Positions 42,145 to 50,895 are shown, counted from the first letter of the stretch. The stretch is DNA of 51,825 bases from JBOFZL01 sp051655155 (GCA_051655155.1 JBOFZL010000056.1:1-51825); one strand, 5' to 3'. Notes: generated from the sequence alone by a model not told the origin. A program made the numbers and translations.

Positions 42145-42978
42145 ATGAAAAAGAAGAAAGCTAGTATATTTTCCATAATATCCATGACAATATTGTTTGC
42201 TTTGACTATATTTTTTATATTTCCATTTTATTGGATATTAACAGGAGCATTTAAACTTCAGTCAGTAGCTATACAAATTCCTCCGGAGTGGTTTCCTATA
42301 AACCCTACATTAGAGAACTTTAAGGTTCTAATGGTGCCGATGACGGCAAGATGGTTTTTTAATTCAGTATTCATTTCAACTACAACTACAATTTTAGTAT
42401 GCGTGACTGCCTCTTTAGCGGGATATGCTTTAGCTAAAAAGAAGTTTGTTGGAGTAAAGGTTATATTCATAATATTTGTTGCGGCTATGGCATTACCAAA
42501 ACAGGTTATACTGATTCCATTATTAAAATTTATTACAGAATTAGGGATGATGGATACTTATCAAGCTTTAATATTACCAGCAGTAGGTTGGCCTTTTGGT
42601 GTTTTTCTAATGAAGCAGTTTACACATTCGGTACCTAAAGAGTTGTTAGAATCAGCGAAAATAGATGGTTGTGGAGAATTAAAAACATTTACACATATTG
42701 TATTACCTATAGTTAAACCTGGAATAGGTGCCTTAGCTATATTTACATTTATAGCAAGTTGGAATGACTATTTTTCTCAATTAGTATTTACAAATTCCGA
42801 AAAAATGAAGACACTTCCTTTAGGTTTAGCAGCGATGGCACAGGGGGCAGAGTTTACTACTAATTATGGATTGTTAATGGCAGGAGCGTTATTAGCATCT
42901 TTGCCTATGATTATAGTATTTTTATGCTTTCAGAGCTATTTTACTCAAGGAGTTACAATGGGAGCAGTAAAGGGGTAA
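42145..42978 (+). CDS. Sugar ABC transporter permease (MalG type)
   Basis: A membrane subunit of 277 aa with six helices, starting with the FALTIFFIFPFYWILTGAFK block common in MalG-like proteins. Its EAA loop reads LLESAKIDGCGELKTFTHIVLP. I chose ATG 42145, five bases after AGGGGGT; GTG 42139 overlaps that site. It is coupled to the MalF-type gene and followed 3 bp later by a small membrane protein gene. Confidence 0.9.
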   Translation: MKKKKASIFSIISMTILFALTIFFIFPFYWILTGAFKLQSVAIQIPPEWFPINPTLENFKVLMVPMTARWFFNSVFISTTTTILVCVTASLAGYALAKKKFVGVKVIFIIFVAAMALPKQVILIPLLKFITELGMMDTYQALILPAVGWPFGVFLMKQFTHSVPKELLESAKIDGCGELKTFTHIVLPIVKPGIGALAIFTFIASWNDYFSQLVFTNSEKMKTLPLGLAAMAQGAEFTTNYGLLMAGALLASLPMIIVFLCFQSYFTQGVTMGAVKG

Positions 42979-42981
42979 GGT

Positions 42982-43269
42982 ATGATTATAAGTTGGTTTT
43001 ACTATAGTTTTGGTTATATAGTATTATCTATATTTGTTACATTAGTTATCAATAAGCTAACTAACAAGCTCTGGCTAACACCACTGTTAATTAATGGAAT
43101 ATGTGTAGTGCTTTTAATAGGGATGGTGAAGCTCAGATTAATTAATGGACAGGTTGCTACTTATAATATGTATTTTCGGTATTTGCCAGTGGTTACTACT
43201 AGTATTTTCATAAATTTAGGAATATATATTTATAAAAAAATTAAAATTAAGATGAAAGGAAAACTATGA
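42982..43269 (+). CDS. Small membrane protein in the sialic acid operon (possible YbeF/DUF2651-like)
   Basis: A protein of 95 aa with three predicted helices (about residues 5-24, 31-47 and 66-85) and a Lys-rich C terminus (KKIKIKMKGK). An AGGGGTAAGG ribosome site precedes the ATG, and the stop overlaps the nanE start (ATGA). Its size and pattern resemble small YbeF/DUF2651-type membrane proteins, which I assign tentatively. Position between the permease and nanE genes suggests a part in sugar import or its control. No enzymatic motif is visible. Confidence 0.65.
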   Translation: MIISWFYYSFGYIVLSIFVTLVINKLTNKLWLTPLLINGICVVLLIGMVKLRLINGQVATYNMYFRYLPVVTTSIFINLGIYIYKKIKIKMKGKL

Positions 43270-43961
43270 ACATAGCAGAGAAGATAAAAGGAAATTTGGT
43301 AGTTTCTTGTCAGGCATTAGAAAAAGAGCCTCTACACTCTTCTTTTATTATGGGGAGAATGGCAAAAGCAGCTATGGAGGGTGGAGCCAAAGGGATTAGA
43401 GCTAATACGGTAGAAGACATTATAGAGATTAAGAAAAATGTATCGCTTCCTATCATCGGGATTATAAAAAAAGATTATAAAGATTCATCTGTATATATAA
43501 CTCCAACAATAAAAGAAGTAGATGATTTAGTGTCTTGTGGAGTGGATATTATAGCTGTGCATGCTACTTGTGAGTTAAGACCAAACAAACTTACATTAGA
43601 AGACTTTTTTAACGAAGTAAAGAAAAGATATCCGGAGCAATTATTTATGGCAGATTGTTCAACGGTAGAGGAGGCAGTTAATGCTGAACGCTTGGGGTTT
43701 GACTTTATAGGAACTACTTTAATCGGATATACTCCCCATAGTAAGGACTTAAAAGTAGAGAATAATGATTTTGAAATAATAAAAAGTATATTAAAAAAGG
43801 TAACTAAACCTGTTATTGCTGAAGGGAATATAGATACACCAGAAAAAGCTGCAAGGGTATTAGCTTTAGGGTGCTATAGTGTAGTTGTAGGTTCGGCAAT
43901 AACGAGACCTCAATGTATAACAAAAAAATTTGCTGATGAAATACAAAAAATGGAGGCTTAA
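43266..43961 (+). CDS. nanE: N-acetylmannosamine-6-phosphate 2-epimerase
   Basis: A TIM-barrel epimerase of 231 aa that converts ManNAc-6-P to GlcNAc-6-P. VVSCQALEKEPLHSS at the start, PIIGIIKKDY with the catalytic lysine (about residues 61-70), MADCSTVEEA and VIAEGNIDTPEKAARVL near the end are family blocks. It overlaps the small membrane gene by 4 bp. It links ManNAc-6-P made by NanK to the NagA/NagB steps downstream. The complete enzyme set nanE-nanA-nanK-nagA-nagB follows in order. Confidence 0.94.
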   Translation: MNIAEKIKGNLVVSCQALEKEPLHSSFIMGRMAKAAMEGGAKGIRANTVEDIIEIKKNVSLPIIGIIKKDYKDSSVYITPTIKEVDDLVSCGVDIIAVHATCELRPNKLTLEDFFNEVKKRYPEQLFMADCSTVEEAVNAERLGFDFIGTTLIGYTPHSKDLKVENNDFEIIKSILKKVTKPVIAEGNIDTPEKAARVLALGCYSVVVGSAITRPQCITKKFADEIQKMEA

Positions 43962-43962
43962 G

Positions 43963-44844
43963 ATGAATAAAGAACTTAAAGGTATATATAGTGCGTTATT
44001 GGTTTCTTTTAATGAAGATGGAAGTATTAACGAAAATGGATTAAGAGAGATAATTAGACATAATATAGATAAAATGAAGATAGATGGTCTGTATGTTGGA
44101 GGAAGCACAGGAGAGAACTTTATGTTATCTACAGAAGAAAAGAAAACTGTGTTTAAAATTGCAATGGATGAAGTGAAGCATAAAGTAAAAATGATTGCTC
44201 AGGTAGGTTCTTTAAATATTTATGAGGCTATAGAGTTGGCAAAATATGTTACGGAATTAGGATATGATGCTATATCTGCAGTAACACCGTTTTACTATAA
44301 GTTTAGCTTTGAGGAAATTAAAGATTATTACAATATGATTTTAGAAGAAGTTAATAATAAGATGATAATATATTCTATACCCTTTCTTACAGGGGTTAAT
44401 ATGAATGTAGCTCAATTTGGAGAGTTATTTGAAAACGAAAAAATAATAGGGGTAAAATTCACAGCAGCGGACTTTTTTTTGTTAGAAAGAATAAGAAAAG
44501 CTTATCCAAATCACCTTATCTTTGCAGGTTTTGATGAAATGATGTTATCGGCAACGGTGTTAGATGTTGATGGAGCTATAGGATCTACCTTCAATGTAAA
44601 CGGACTTAGAGCTAAGGAAATAGTTGAGAATATAAAGCAAGGTAATATTAAAGAGGCAAGAGAGATACAACATATAACCAATGATTTTATATCAGAAGTA
44701 CTCTCTAATGGACTGTATCCTACGCTAAAAACTATTTTGGCAGAGCAAGGAATAGATTCTGGTTATAATAGAAAACCTATGGCCAGTGCAACAGAAACTC
44801 AAAAAGAAGTAGCTAAACAAATTTACAAAAAATATTTTATATAA
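43963..44844 (+). CDS. nanA: N-acetylneuraminate lyase
   Basis: A TIM-barrel aldolase of 293 aa that splits sialic acid into ManNAc and pyruvate. GGSTGENF (about residues 46-53) binds the pyruvate carboxylate, YSIPFLTG has the catalytic tyrosine, and VKFTAADF carries the Schiff-base lysine near residue 165. I chose ATG 43963 with GGAGG 6 bp upstream; an earlier in-frame ATG at 43930 lies within nanE. Its stop codon sits in the middle of a 38-bp perfect palindrome. Confidence 0.92.
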   Translation: MNKELKGIYSALLVSFNEDGSINENGLREIIRHNIDKMKIDGLYVGGSTGENFMLSTEEKKTVFKIAMDEVKHKVKMIAQVGSLNIYEAIELAKYVTELGYDAISAVTPFYYKFSFEEIKDYYNMILEEVNNKMIIYSIPFLTGVNMNVAQFGELFENEKIIGVKFTAADFFLLERIRKAYPNHLIFAGFDEMMLSATVLDVDGAIGSTFNVNGLRAKEIVENIKQGNIKEAREIQHITNDFISEVLSNGLYPTLKTILAEQGIDSGYNRKPMASATETQKEVAKQIYKKYFI

Positions 44845-44859
44845 AATATTTTTTGTAAA
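44822..44859. repeat. 38-bp perfect palindrome over the nanA stop codon
   Basis: Two exact 19-bp arms meet at 44840/44841 with no spacer, centred on the last codons of nanA; the TAA stop (44842-44844) is in the right arm. The pairing is A-T only except for one G-C pair per arm. In RNA a real hairpin would need a loop of a few unpaired central bases. It may be an attenuator or mRNA-stability element before nanK. Confidence 0.9.
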
Positions 44860-44879
44860 AGTAAGAGAAAGGGGTATTT

Positions 44880-45770
44880 GTGTCTTGGTATATTTGTATA
44901 GATATTGGTGGAACTGCCATAAAATATGGCATTGTAAATAATGATGGTCTAATAGTAGAAAGTAATGAACTTCAGTCCAATGCCCATTTGGGAGGGAATC
45001 ATATAGTAGGTTGCGTTAAAGATATAATAAATCAATATATAAAAAAGTATTCTATAGAAGGGGTAGGAATATCTACAGCAGGAATGGTAGATACTATAAA
45101 AGGGGAAATAACCTATGCAGGTAAACAAATTCCTAACTATATAGGGGTAAATTGGAAAAAAATAATAAATGAAGAGTTTAACTTGAATTGTGCAGTGGAA
45201 AATGATGTAAATTGCGCAGGGCTTGCAGAAGCTATAAGTGGGGCAGGTAAAGGTCATAAAAGTTCAGTATGCGTTACAATAGGGACAGGAATTGGTGCCT
45301 GCATGATAGTAGACAATAAAATATTTCATGGGAATATGGGGAGTGCCTTTGAGATAGGATATATGAACTTTGGAGAAGGACAGTTTCAAGATTTAGCATC
45401 TACTACAGCTCTTGTTAAGAATGTTGCAAATAGAAAAAATATGAAAATGCAAGATTTGGATGGAAGAAAAATATTTGATATAGCAAAAAGTGGTGATGTA
45501 ATTTGCAATGAAGAAATTCAAAGGATGATGGAATATATAGCTATGGGATTATCAAATATATGTTATGTAGTAAATCCCGGCATAGTAATTTTAGGAGGAG
45601 GGATTATGGAACAACATGAGTTTCTTAGACCTATACTAAATAGCTGGCTAGAGAAATATCTATTACCGCATATATTAGAGAATACAGTATTTGATTTTGC
45701 AAAAAATAGAAATAATGCAGGAATATTAGGAGCGTATTTTAATCTAACGAAACATCTTAATAATAAATAA
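44880..45770 (+). CDS. nanK: N-acetylmannosamine kinase, ROK family
   Basis: A ROK-family sugar kinase of 296 aa that makes ManNAc-6-P from ManNAc. ICIDIGGTAIKYG (about residues 5-17) is the phosphate loop, ENDVNCAGLAE holds the catalytic aspartate region, and TIGTGIGACMI binds nucleotide. The zinc-binding Cys cluster of most ROK proteins is absent: the corresponding stretch reads GNMGSAFEIGYMNFGEG with no Cys-x-Cys. GAGAAAGGGG precedes the GTG start at 44880. It follows nanA after the palindrome. The substrate is inferred from the operon. Confidence 0.88.
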   Translation: MSWYICIDIGGTAIKYGIVNNDGLIVESNELQSNAHLGGNHIVGCVKDIINQYIKKYSIEGVGISTAGMVDTIKGEITYAGKQIPNYIGVNWKKIINEEFNLNCAVENDVNCAGLAEAISGAGKGHKSSVCVTIGTGIGACMIVDNKIFHGNMGSAFEIGYMNFGEGQFQDLASTTALVKNVANRKNMKMQDLDGRKIFDIAKSGDVICNEEIQRMMEYIAMGLSNICYVVNPGIVILGGGIMEQHEFLRPILNSWLEKYLLPHILENTVFDFAKNRNNAGILGAYFNLTKHLNNK

Positions 45771-45772
45771 GG

Positions 45773-45801
45773 AGAGTACTTCATAGAGAAGGCTCTTTTT
45801 T
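45773..45801 (+). terminator. Weak terminator between nanK and nagA
   Basis: AGAG (45773-45776) plus CTT (45779-45781) pair with AAG (45789-45791) plus CTCT (45793-45796), with a small internal loop, followed by a T-run (45796-45801). The stem is short, so termination may be partial. Confidence 0.4.
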
Positions 45802-45849
45802 ACAATCAATAATATAAAAATAGTAAAAATTTAGGAAGGAGGAGTTAAT

Positions 45850-46989
45850 ATGGAGAAGATATTTATAAATGGGAAAATGCTTATAGACAACAAAATAGTG
45901 GAAGGTAAGAAGTTGATATTTAACAAAGAGATAAAAGAAATATTAGATAAAGATCAGCCTCATAGAGAAAATTTAGAAGTTATAGATCTAAATGGTTCTT
46001 ATTTGTTCGCTGGTTTTGTAGACGTTCATACCCATGGGGTGCATGGTTCAGACGTTATGGATGCTACACCTAAGTCTTTAAGAGATATAAGTGATTCTTT
46101 GGTAAGTTATGGAGTTACAAGCTTTCTTGCAACTACAATGACAATGTCTAAGGAAAATATTAAAAGTGCCTTAGAAAATGTTAAGCAATGTATGAACTTA
46201 AATCTTTTAGAGGGAGCAAAGATGGTAGGAGTTCATTTAGAAGGACCTTTTATCAGTAAAAAATATAAAGGGGCACAAGACGAAAATCATATAACTAGAC
46301 CGGACTGGAAAATGATTGAAGAACATAAGGATATAATAAAAATAATAACCTTGGCAGTTGAAGAAGATAAAGACTATGAGTTTATTAAAAATAATGTAGG
46401 AATAAAATTGAGCATAGGACATACCGATGCTAGTTTTGAACAGGCGTTAGAAAGCTATGACTTGGGAGTGACACATTGCACTCACTGTTTTAATGCAATG
46501 ACGTCACTGCATCATAGAAAACCTGGAGTGGTAGGAGCTTGCTTTACTAAGAAATATGAAACTGAATTTATACCTGATGGAGTTCATATACATTCGGGGT
46601 TTTTGGAAACTTTCATAAATATAATTGGAAAAGAGCAGGGAATAATAATAACTGATAGTATTAGAGCTAGTGGAATGGAAGAAGGGGAATATACCTTAGG
46701 AGGACAAAAGGTTATAGTTGATAGAATAGCATCTAGGCTAGAAGATGGAAATTTGGCAGGTAGCATTCTTACAATGGACAAAGCTATAAGGAATATGAGA
46801 GAGTTTACTAAGTTACCTTTAGAAGACATAATCAGAATGGCGACAGAAAATCCTGCAAAAAGTTTAGGGTTAGAAGATAGGATAGGCACAATAAAAGAAG
46901 GGAAGTTAGCTGATTTTGTGGTAATGGACGAAAATTTAGAAGTAATGATGACGTTAGTAGAAGGAAAGATTATATATAAAAATATATAA
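45850..46989 (+). CDS. nagA: N-acetylglucosamine-6-phosphate deacetylase
   Basis: A metal amidohydrolase of 379 aa that removes acetate from GlcNAc-6-P. DVHTHGVHG (about residues 58-66), HLEGPFIS (about 130-137), SIGHTDASF and CTHCFNAM supply the metal ligands. ITDSIRASG contains the catalytic aspartate. AGGAGGAG lies upstream of the ATG. It acts after NanE and passes GlcN-6-P to NagB, whose gene follows by 18 bp. Length and motifs are normal. Confidence 0.94.
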   Translation: MEKIFINGKMLIDNKIVEGKKLIFNKEIKEILDKDQPHRENLEVIDLNGSYLFAGFVDVHTHGVHGSDVMDATPKSLRDISDSLVSYGVTSFLATTMTMSKENIKSALENVKQCMNLNLLEGAKMVGVHLEGPFISKKYKGAQDENHITRPDWKMIEEHKDIIKIITLAVEEDKDYEFIKNNVGIKLSIGHTDASFEQALESYDLGVTHCTHCFNAMTSLHHRKPGVVGACFTKKYETEFIPDGVHIHSGFLETFINIIGKEQGIIITDSIRASGMEEGEYTLGGQKVIVDRIASRLEDGNLAGSILTMDKAIRNMREFTKLPLEDIIRMATENPAKSLGLEDRIGTIKEGKLADFVVMDENLEVMMTLVEGKIIYKNI

Positions 46990-47007
46990 TGATTAAGGAG
47001 GACAGCT

Positions 47008-47745
47008 TTGCGTATTATATATGTAGAAGATTATGAAGCAATGAGTTTTAAAGCAACGCAATTGGTAGCTAGTCAAATTATTTTAAAGCCCAACTCTGTT
47101 TTGGGACTTGCTACTGGAAGTACACCAGAGGGAATGTACGAAGGTCTAGTGAGGTTTTATGAGGAAAATCTTATTGACTTTAACGATGTGGTGAGCTTTA
47201 ACTTAGATGAGTATTATGGACTTTCTCAGGAGAACGATCAAAGTTATTACTACTATATGGAAAAAAATTTATTCTCTAAAGTAAATATTAGGAGAGAGAA
47301 TACCCATGTTCCATCAGGAACTTCCAAAGATGTAGAAAAAACTTGTAGGGATTACGATAGAGAAATATTAGAGGCGGGAGCTATAGATATTCAGGTTTTG
47401 GGTATTGGAGTCAATGGACACATTGGTTTTAATGAACCAGATATAAAATTTGAAGCAACTACACATTTGGTAAATCTGGATGAATCAACAATTGAATCAA
47501 ATGCTAGGTTTTTTAAAAATGCCAAGGATGTTCCTAAAAAGGCAATAAGTATGGGAATAAAAAATATTATGCAATCTAAGAAGATACTATTGCTTGCTTC
47601 TGGAGAAAGTAAGGCAGAAGCAGTATATGAAATGGTTAGAGGACCTATTACCCCTAATTTACCTGCAAGTGTTCTTCAGCTTCATCCTGAGGTTATACTT
47701 GTAGTAGATAAAGAAGCGGGAAAACTTCTTAAAGAATCTATATAA
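47008..47745 (+). CDS. nagB: Glucosamine-6-phosphate deaminase
   Basis: An isomerase/deaminase of 245 aa that converts GlcN-6-P to fructose-6-P and ammonia, the last step of the pathway. GLATGSTPEGMY (about residues 32-43), SFNLDEYYGL with the catalytic aspartate (about 66-75) and LGIGVNGHIGFNEP (about 130-143) are diagnostic. It begins at TTG 47008, with AAGGAGG 6 bp upstream. It is about the usual length and ends the operon before a very stable hairpin. Confidence 0.94.
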   Translation: MRIIYVEDYEAMSFKATQLVASQIILKPNSVLGLATGSTPEGMYEGLVRFYEENLIDFNDVVSFNLDEYYGLSQENDQSYYYYMEKNLFSKVNIRRENTHVPSGTSKDVEKTCRDYDREILEAGAIDIQVLGIGVNGHIGFNEPDIKFEATTHLVNLDESTIESNARFFKNAKDVPKKAISMGIKNIMQSKKILLLASGESKAEAVYEMVRGPITPNLPASVLQLHPEVILVVDKEAGKLLKESI

Positions 47746-47763
47746 AATAAAAACTTACTTGTG

Positions 47764-47817
47764 GATAAGGACCTACTATAAATTAAGAGAAAGCTTGATT
47801 TATAGTAGGTCCTTATC
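47764..47817 (+). terminator. 20-bp stem hairpin after nagB (probable terminator)
   Basis: Two perfect 20-bp arms (47764-47783 and 47798-47817) flank a 14-nt loop. No T-run follows at once; TTTT comes about 5 nt later. It probably ends or protects the nan/nag transcript. The rest of 47746-48035 shows no gene. Confidence 0.7.
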
Positions 47818-48035
47818 AAATGTTTTCTTGGATTTAAAAAGTAACTTTATTAAGCTAAGTTTGCAATATGAGGCTTAATTTTAACCAATGTATGTTCTCT
47901 TTATTGATGAATGAAGGTATTTTAATGGTGTTTACTTGAAATTTATCTATTTGGGAGATTGCATTCATTTAAAAGGAAGAATTATTGTTAAAAGATAGAA
48001 TTGTCTTACTTTATTTTTTATTATAAATTTTCGCA

Positions 48036-48815
48036 TTAAAGCCTGTACATATGATTAAGAGGACCATTTCCTTTGCCAAGATTAAGACCATTGGCAATAG
48101 CGCCCGTTAGATATTCTTTAGCGTTAGATATGCTATCTTTAAGACTTAAGCCTTTCGCTAGATTACAGGCTATGGCAGAAGATAGAGTACAGCCAGTGCC
48201 ATGGGTATTATGAGTTTCTATTTTTTTAGATTGAAACCAAGTTATTTTTTCATTTTCATATAATAAATCAGTAGCATCATTAACGGAATGACCACCTTTT
48301 ATAAGCACAGCACCCTTAATATTTCCAGATATAATAGTGGCCGCTTCTATCATATGTTCAGGAGTTTTTATTGACGTTTTGCTCAAGATTTCTGCTTCTG
48401 GGATATTAGGAGTTATTAAAACTCCTAAGGGTAAAAGTTTATTTATAAGACTATCAATGGCATTATGGGATAAGAGTTTAGAGCCACTGGTAGAAACCAT
48501 TACAGGATCTAGTATTATATTTTGTGCATTGTACTCAATAAGTTTTTGGGCTATGGCATCTATTATTTCTGAATTAGATACCATTCCAATCTTAACGACT
48601 TCTGGGGGAATATCTTTAAATATACAGTCTAATTGTTGTTTTATAAAACTTGGTTCTACATCTACCACACCATATACACCTGTGGTATTTTGAGCAGTAA
48701 GAGCTGTTATGGCACTTAGAGCGTAACAACCATGAACGGTGATGGTTTTAATATCTGCTTGTATTCCTGCTCCACCACTGGAATCGGAACCTGCTATAGT
48801 CAAAACTTTTTTCAT
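48036..48815 (-). CDS. thiD: Hydroxymethylpyrimidine/phosphomethylpyrimidine kinase
   Basis: A ribokinase-fold kinase of 259 aa that phosphorylates HMP to HMP-P and HMP-PP for thiamine synthesis. TIAGSDSSGGAGIQADIKT (about residues 6-24) and CYALSAITALTAQNT at the start, DPVMVSTSG in the middle and THGTGCTLSSAIA near residue 210 are diagnostic. Its start overlaps the HAD gene by 4 bp, and GGAG precedes it on the minus strand. It is the last gene of the cytX-thiM-thiE-HAD-thiD operon. Confidence 0.93.
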   Translation of the reverse strand: MKKVLTIAGSDSSGGAGIQADIKTITVHGCYALSAITALTAQNTTGVYGVVDVEPSFIKQQLDCIFKDIPPEVVKIGMVSNSEIIDAIAQKLIEYNAQNIILDPVMVSTSGSKLLSHNAIDSLINKLLPLGVLITPNIPEAEILSKTSIKTPEHMIEAATIISGNIKGAVLIKGGHSVNDATDLLYENEKITWFQSKKIETHNTHGTGCTLSSAIACNLAKGLSLKDSISNAKEYLTGAIANGLNLGKGNGPLNHMYRL

Positions 48816-49453
48816 AATATTTCACTCCAATCTTCAAAGCTTTCAATAGAGTAATCAGCAATTTTTTTGATTTCTTCCCATTCATTGTTTCTGTCCTTTA
48901 TAGCAACTACCTTAAAGCCTACTTCCTTAGCTGTTTTTATAGCATGAAGAGCATCTTCTACTACTAAGGTACTTTCTTTATTTGTACCTAAAGCCTTTAA
49001 AGCAGCAATAAATATTTCAGGACTTAATTTACTTTTATTAACTTGGCTACAGGTTATAAAACCTTCAAAGAAATAATCTATATTATTGTTTCGCAAAACT
49101 AAGTCTACTAGATTTTTATCTGTAGCAGTGGCTATATATAATCGAACATTTTTACGCTTTAAGGAAGTGAGTAGTGTATAGACTCCTGATTTAAGTTTTA
49201 TGCTATGTCTATATCCATAGTCAATAAGCTTGGTTATATCATCTAGTATGGTGGATAGATTATCTTCTATACCATAGGTAGTCTTTAAGTAGGAAGCGCC
49301 TTCTTCAAGACTTAGAGCTTCCAAATGTTGAGTTAAATCAGCCCTAGGCGAACATCCTTTTTTTAAAAGATATTCTTTTCCAAGGTTAGCCCAAAGTTCC
49401 ATAGAGTCAATTAAAGTTCCGTCTAAGTCAAAAATTATTCCGTCTACTTTCAT
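48812..49453 (-). CDS. HAD-superfamily phosphatase in the thiamine operon
   Basis: A HAD hydrolase of 213 aa with the nucleophile motif DLDGT near residue 9, motif II in IATATDK, a lysine in NKSKLSPEIF and the acidic VVEDALHA motif near residue 168. A helical cap (about residues 16-85) marks the phosphoglycolate phosphatase-like group. The gene overlaps thiE by 26 bp and thiD by 4 bp, so it is translated with them; its own ribosome site is weak. It may remove phosphate from a thiamine intermediate such as thiamine phosphate. The substrate is not shown by sequence. Confidence 0.82.
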   Translation of the reverse strand: MKVDGIIFDLDGTLIDSMELWANLGKEYLLKKGCSPRADLTQHLEALSLEEGASYLKTTYGIEDNLSTILDDITKLIDYGYRHSIKLKSGVYTLLTSLKRKNVRLYIATATDKNLVDLVLRNNNIDYFFEGFITCSQVNKSKLSPEIFIAALKALGTNKESTLVVEDALHAIKTAKEVGFKVVAIKDRNNEWEEIKKIADYSIESFEDWSEIL

Positions 49454-50087
49454 TTACCATATCATTGGATAAAGCTAGTAGCTTCCTACACTCTTTCTCA
49501 ATATCTTCTTGAGCAAATATAGCACTGACAACAGCTATGCCATCTATATTATTACCGGATAATTCTTTAATATTAGTTCTAGAAATACCACCTATAGCCA
49601 CGATAGGAAGTTTAACGGATTTAGAAATTTTGTTTAAGGTGTGTATACTAACTAGATTGGTCACAGTTTTTGTATCAGTTGGGAAAAATGCGCCTACTCC
49701 TATATAGTCAGCTCCATTTTTTTCTGCTTCAATAGCTTCTTCAACAGTTTGTACAGAAACTCCTAAAAACATAGTATCTCCAACTTTTTTTCTAATATTA
49801 AGAGCTTTCATATCATCTTGACCAACGTGAATACCATCGGCACCAACCTTTATAGCTATATCCACATTATCGTTAATGACAAATGGAACCTTATATTTTT
49901 GGCAAAGAGCTTTTATATTAAATGCTTCAGCTAAGAATTCGGTATCATCCAGCTCTTTTTCTCTTAACTGCAAGCAAGTGCAACCACCTTTTAAGGCAGC
50001 TTCCACCTGTTGTGTAAAACTTTGTTTTCCAACCCAATTTCTGTCAGTAACGGCATAAAGTCTTAAGAAATTTTTATCGAATTTCAT
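49428..50087 (-). CDS. thiE: Thiamine-phosphate synthase
   Basis: A TIM-barrel enzyme of 219 aa that joins HMP-PP and thiazole phosphate to make thiamine phosphate. LYAVTDRNWVG (about residues 8-18), CLQLREKELDD, VINDNVDIAIKVGADGIHVGQDD and PIVAIGGIS are family blocks. I chose the start at 50087, since a GGGGGGA site lies just upstream on the minus strand; the frame from 50117 would run into thiM. It overlaps thiM by 14 bp. Confidence 0.93.
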   Translation of the reverse strand: MKFDKNFLRLYAVTDRNWVGKQSFTQQVEAALKGGCTCLQLREKELDDTEFLAEAFNIKALCQKYKVPFVINDNVDIAIKVGADGIHVGQDDMKALNIRKKVGDTMFLGVSVQTVEEAIEAEKNGADYIGVGAFFPTDTKTVTNLVSIHTLNKISKSVKLPIVAIGGISRTNIKELSGNNIDGIAVVSAIFAQEDIEKECRKLLALSNDMVNESRRNNF

Positions 50088-50895
50088 ATTTCCCCCCACT
50101 TTCCAAAGTATCTCCATCTAAGTTATATATTTCGTCAATTAAAAAGTTTCGATAGGTAGAATTTCCATCTCTAGTATCAAGTCTTTCATAAGCTAGTTCT
50201 CCGGAAAGTCCCATAGCACATACAGCAGAAACTGTAGCCAGTAGATGATTATTGGGGTTTGCAGCCAGGTAGGCTGCAACCATTGCTGAAAGCATACAAC
50301 CTGTACCGGTAATCTTTGCCATCATAGGATGACCGTTCCTTATAACATAGGCAGTATCTTTATTGGCCACAATGTCTATTGCACCTGTGACACAGATTAT
50401 AGCTGAGGTTCTAGCAGAGAATTTTTTTATAAAATCAATACTTAAATCTAAATTGTCATTAGTTATAGTATCTGCAATATTTGCATCAACACCTTTTGTT
50501 GAACCTTCTCCTAGGGCTAGAGCCCTAATTTCAGATATGTTACCACGAATCACGGAAAATTTAATATTTTTTAGCAACGTATTGCAGGCGTTTGTTCTAA
50601 AGATAGAAGCTCCAACTCCCACTGGATCTAGGACAATAGGATGATTTAATTTGTTTGCAGTTTCTCCGGACAGGAGCATAGCTTTTATTGTAGTTTCATT
50701 AAGTGTTCCTATATTGATGTTAAGAGAGTTACATATACTTTGAATTTCTTGAACTTCATTAACTCCATCAGCCATTATTGGAGAAGCGCCACAGGCAAGT
50801 AAAATATTAGCACAGTCATTTACAGTTACGTAATTAGTAATATTTTGAATTAAAGGTAAAGTATCTCGTAAGTTTTTTAAACATTCTCTAAGCAT
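50074..50895 (-). CDS. thiM: Hydroxyethylthiazole kinase
   Basis: A kinase of 273 aa that phosphorylates the thiazole alcohol for salvage. LIQNITNYVTVNDCAN (about residues 16-31) and ASPIMADGVNEV at the start, DPVGVGAS in the middle and KITGTGCMLSAMVAA near residue 196 are diagnostic. AGGAGG precedes the start on the minus strand. It overlaps cytX by 8 bp. With cytX, thiE and thiD it shows salvage of both halves of thiamine. Confidence 0.93.
   Translation of the reverse strand: MLRECLKNLRDTLPLIQNITNYVTVNDCANILLACGASPIMADGVNEVQEIQSICNSLNINIGTLNETTIKAMLLSGETANKLNHPIVLDPVGVGASIFRTNACNTLLKNIKFSVIRGNISEIRALALGEGSTKGVDANIADTITNDNLDLSIDFIKKFSARTSAIICVTGAIDIVANKDTAYVIRNGHPMMAKITGTGCMLSAMVAAYLAANPNNHLLATVSAVCAMGLSGELAYERLDTRDGNSTYRNFLIDEIYNLDGDTLESGGKYEIR

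Noticed and set aside
47868..47939. 23-codon frame in the gap after nagB
   Set aside because: There is no ribosome site and no recognisable content; likely chance.
48337..48693. 118-codon frame on the plus strand within thiD
   Set aside because: It is antisense to thiD motifs; no promoter or ribosome site was seen.
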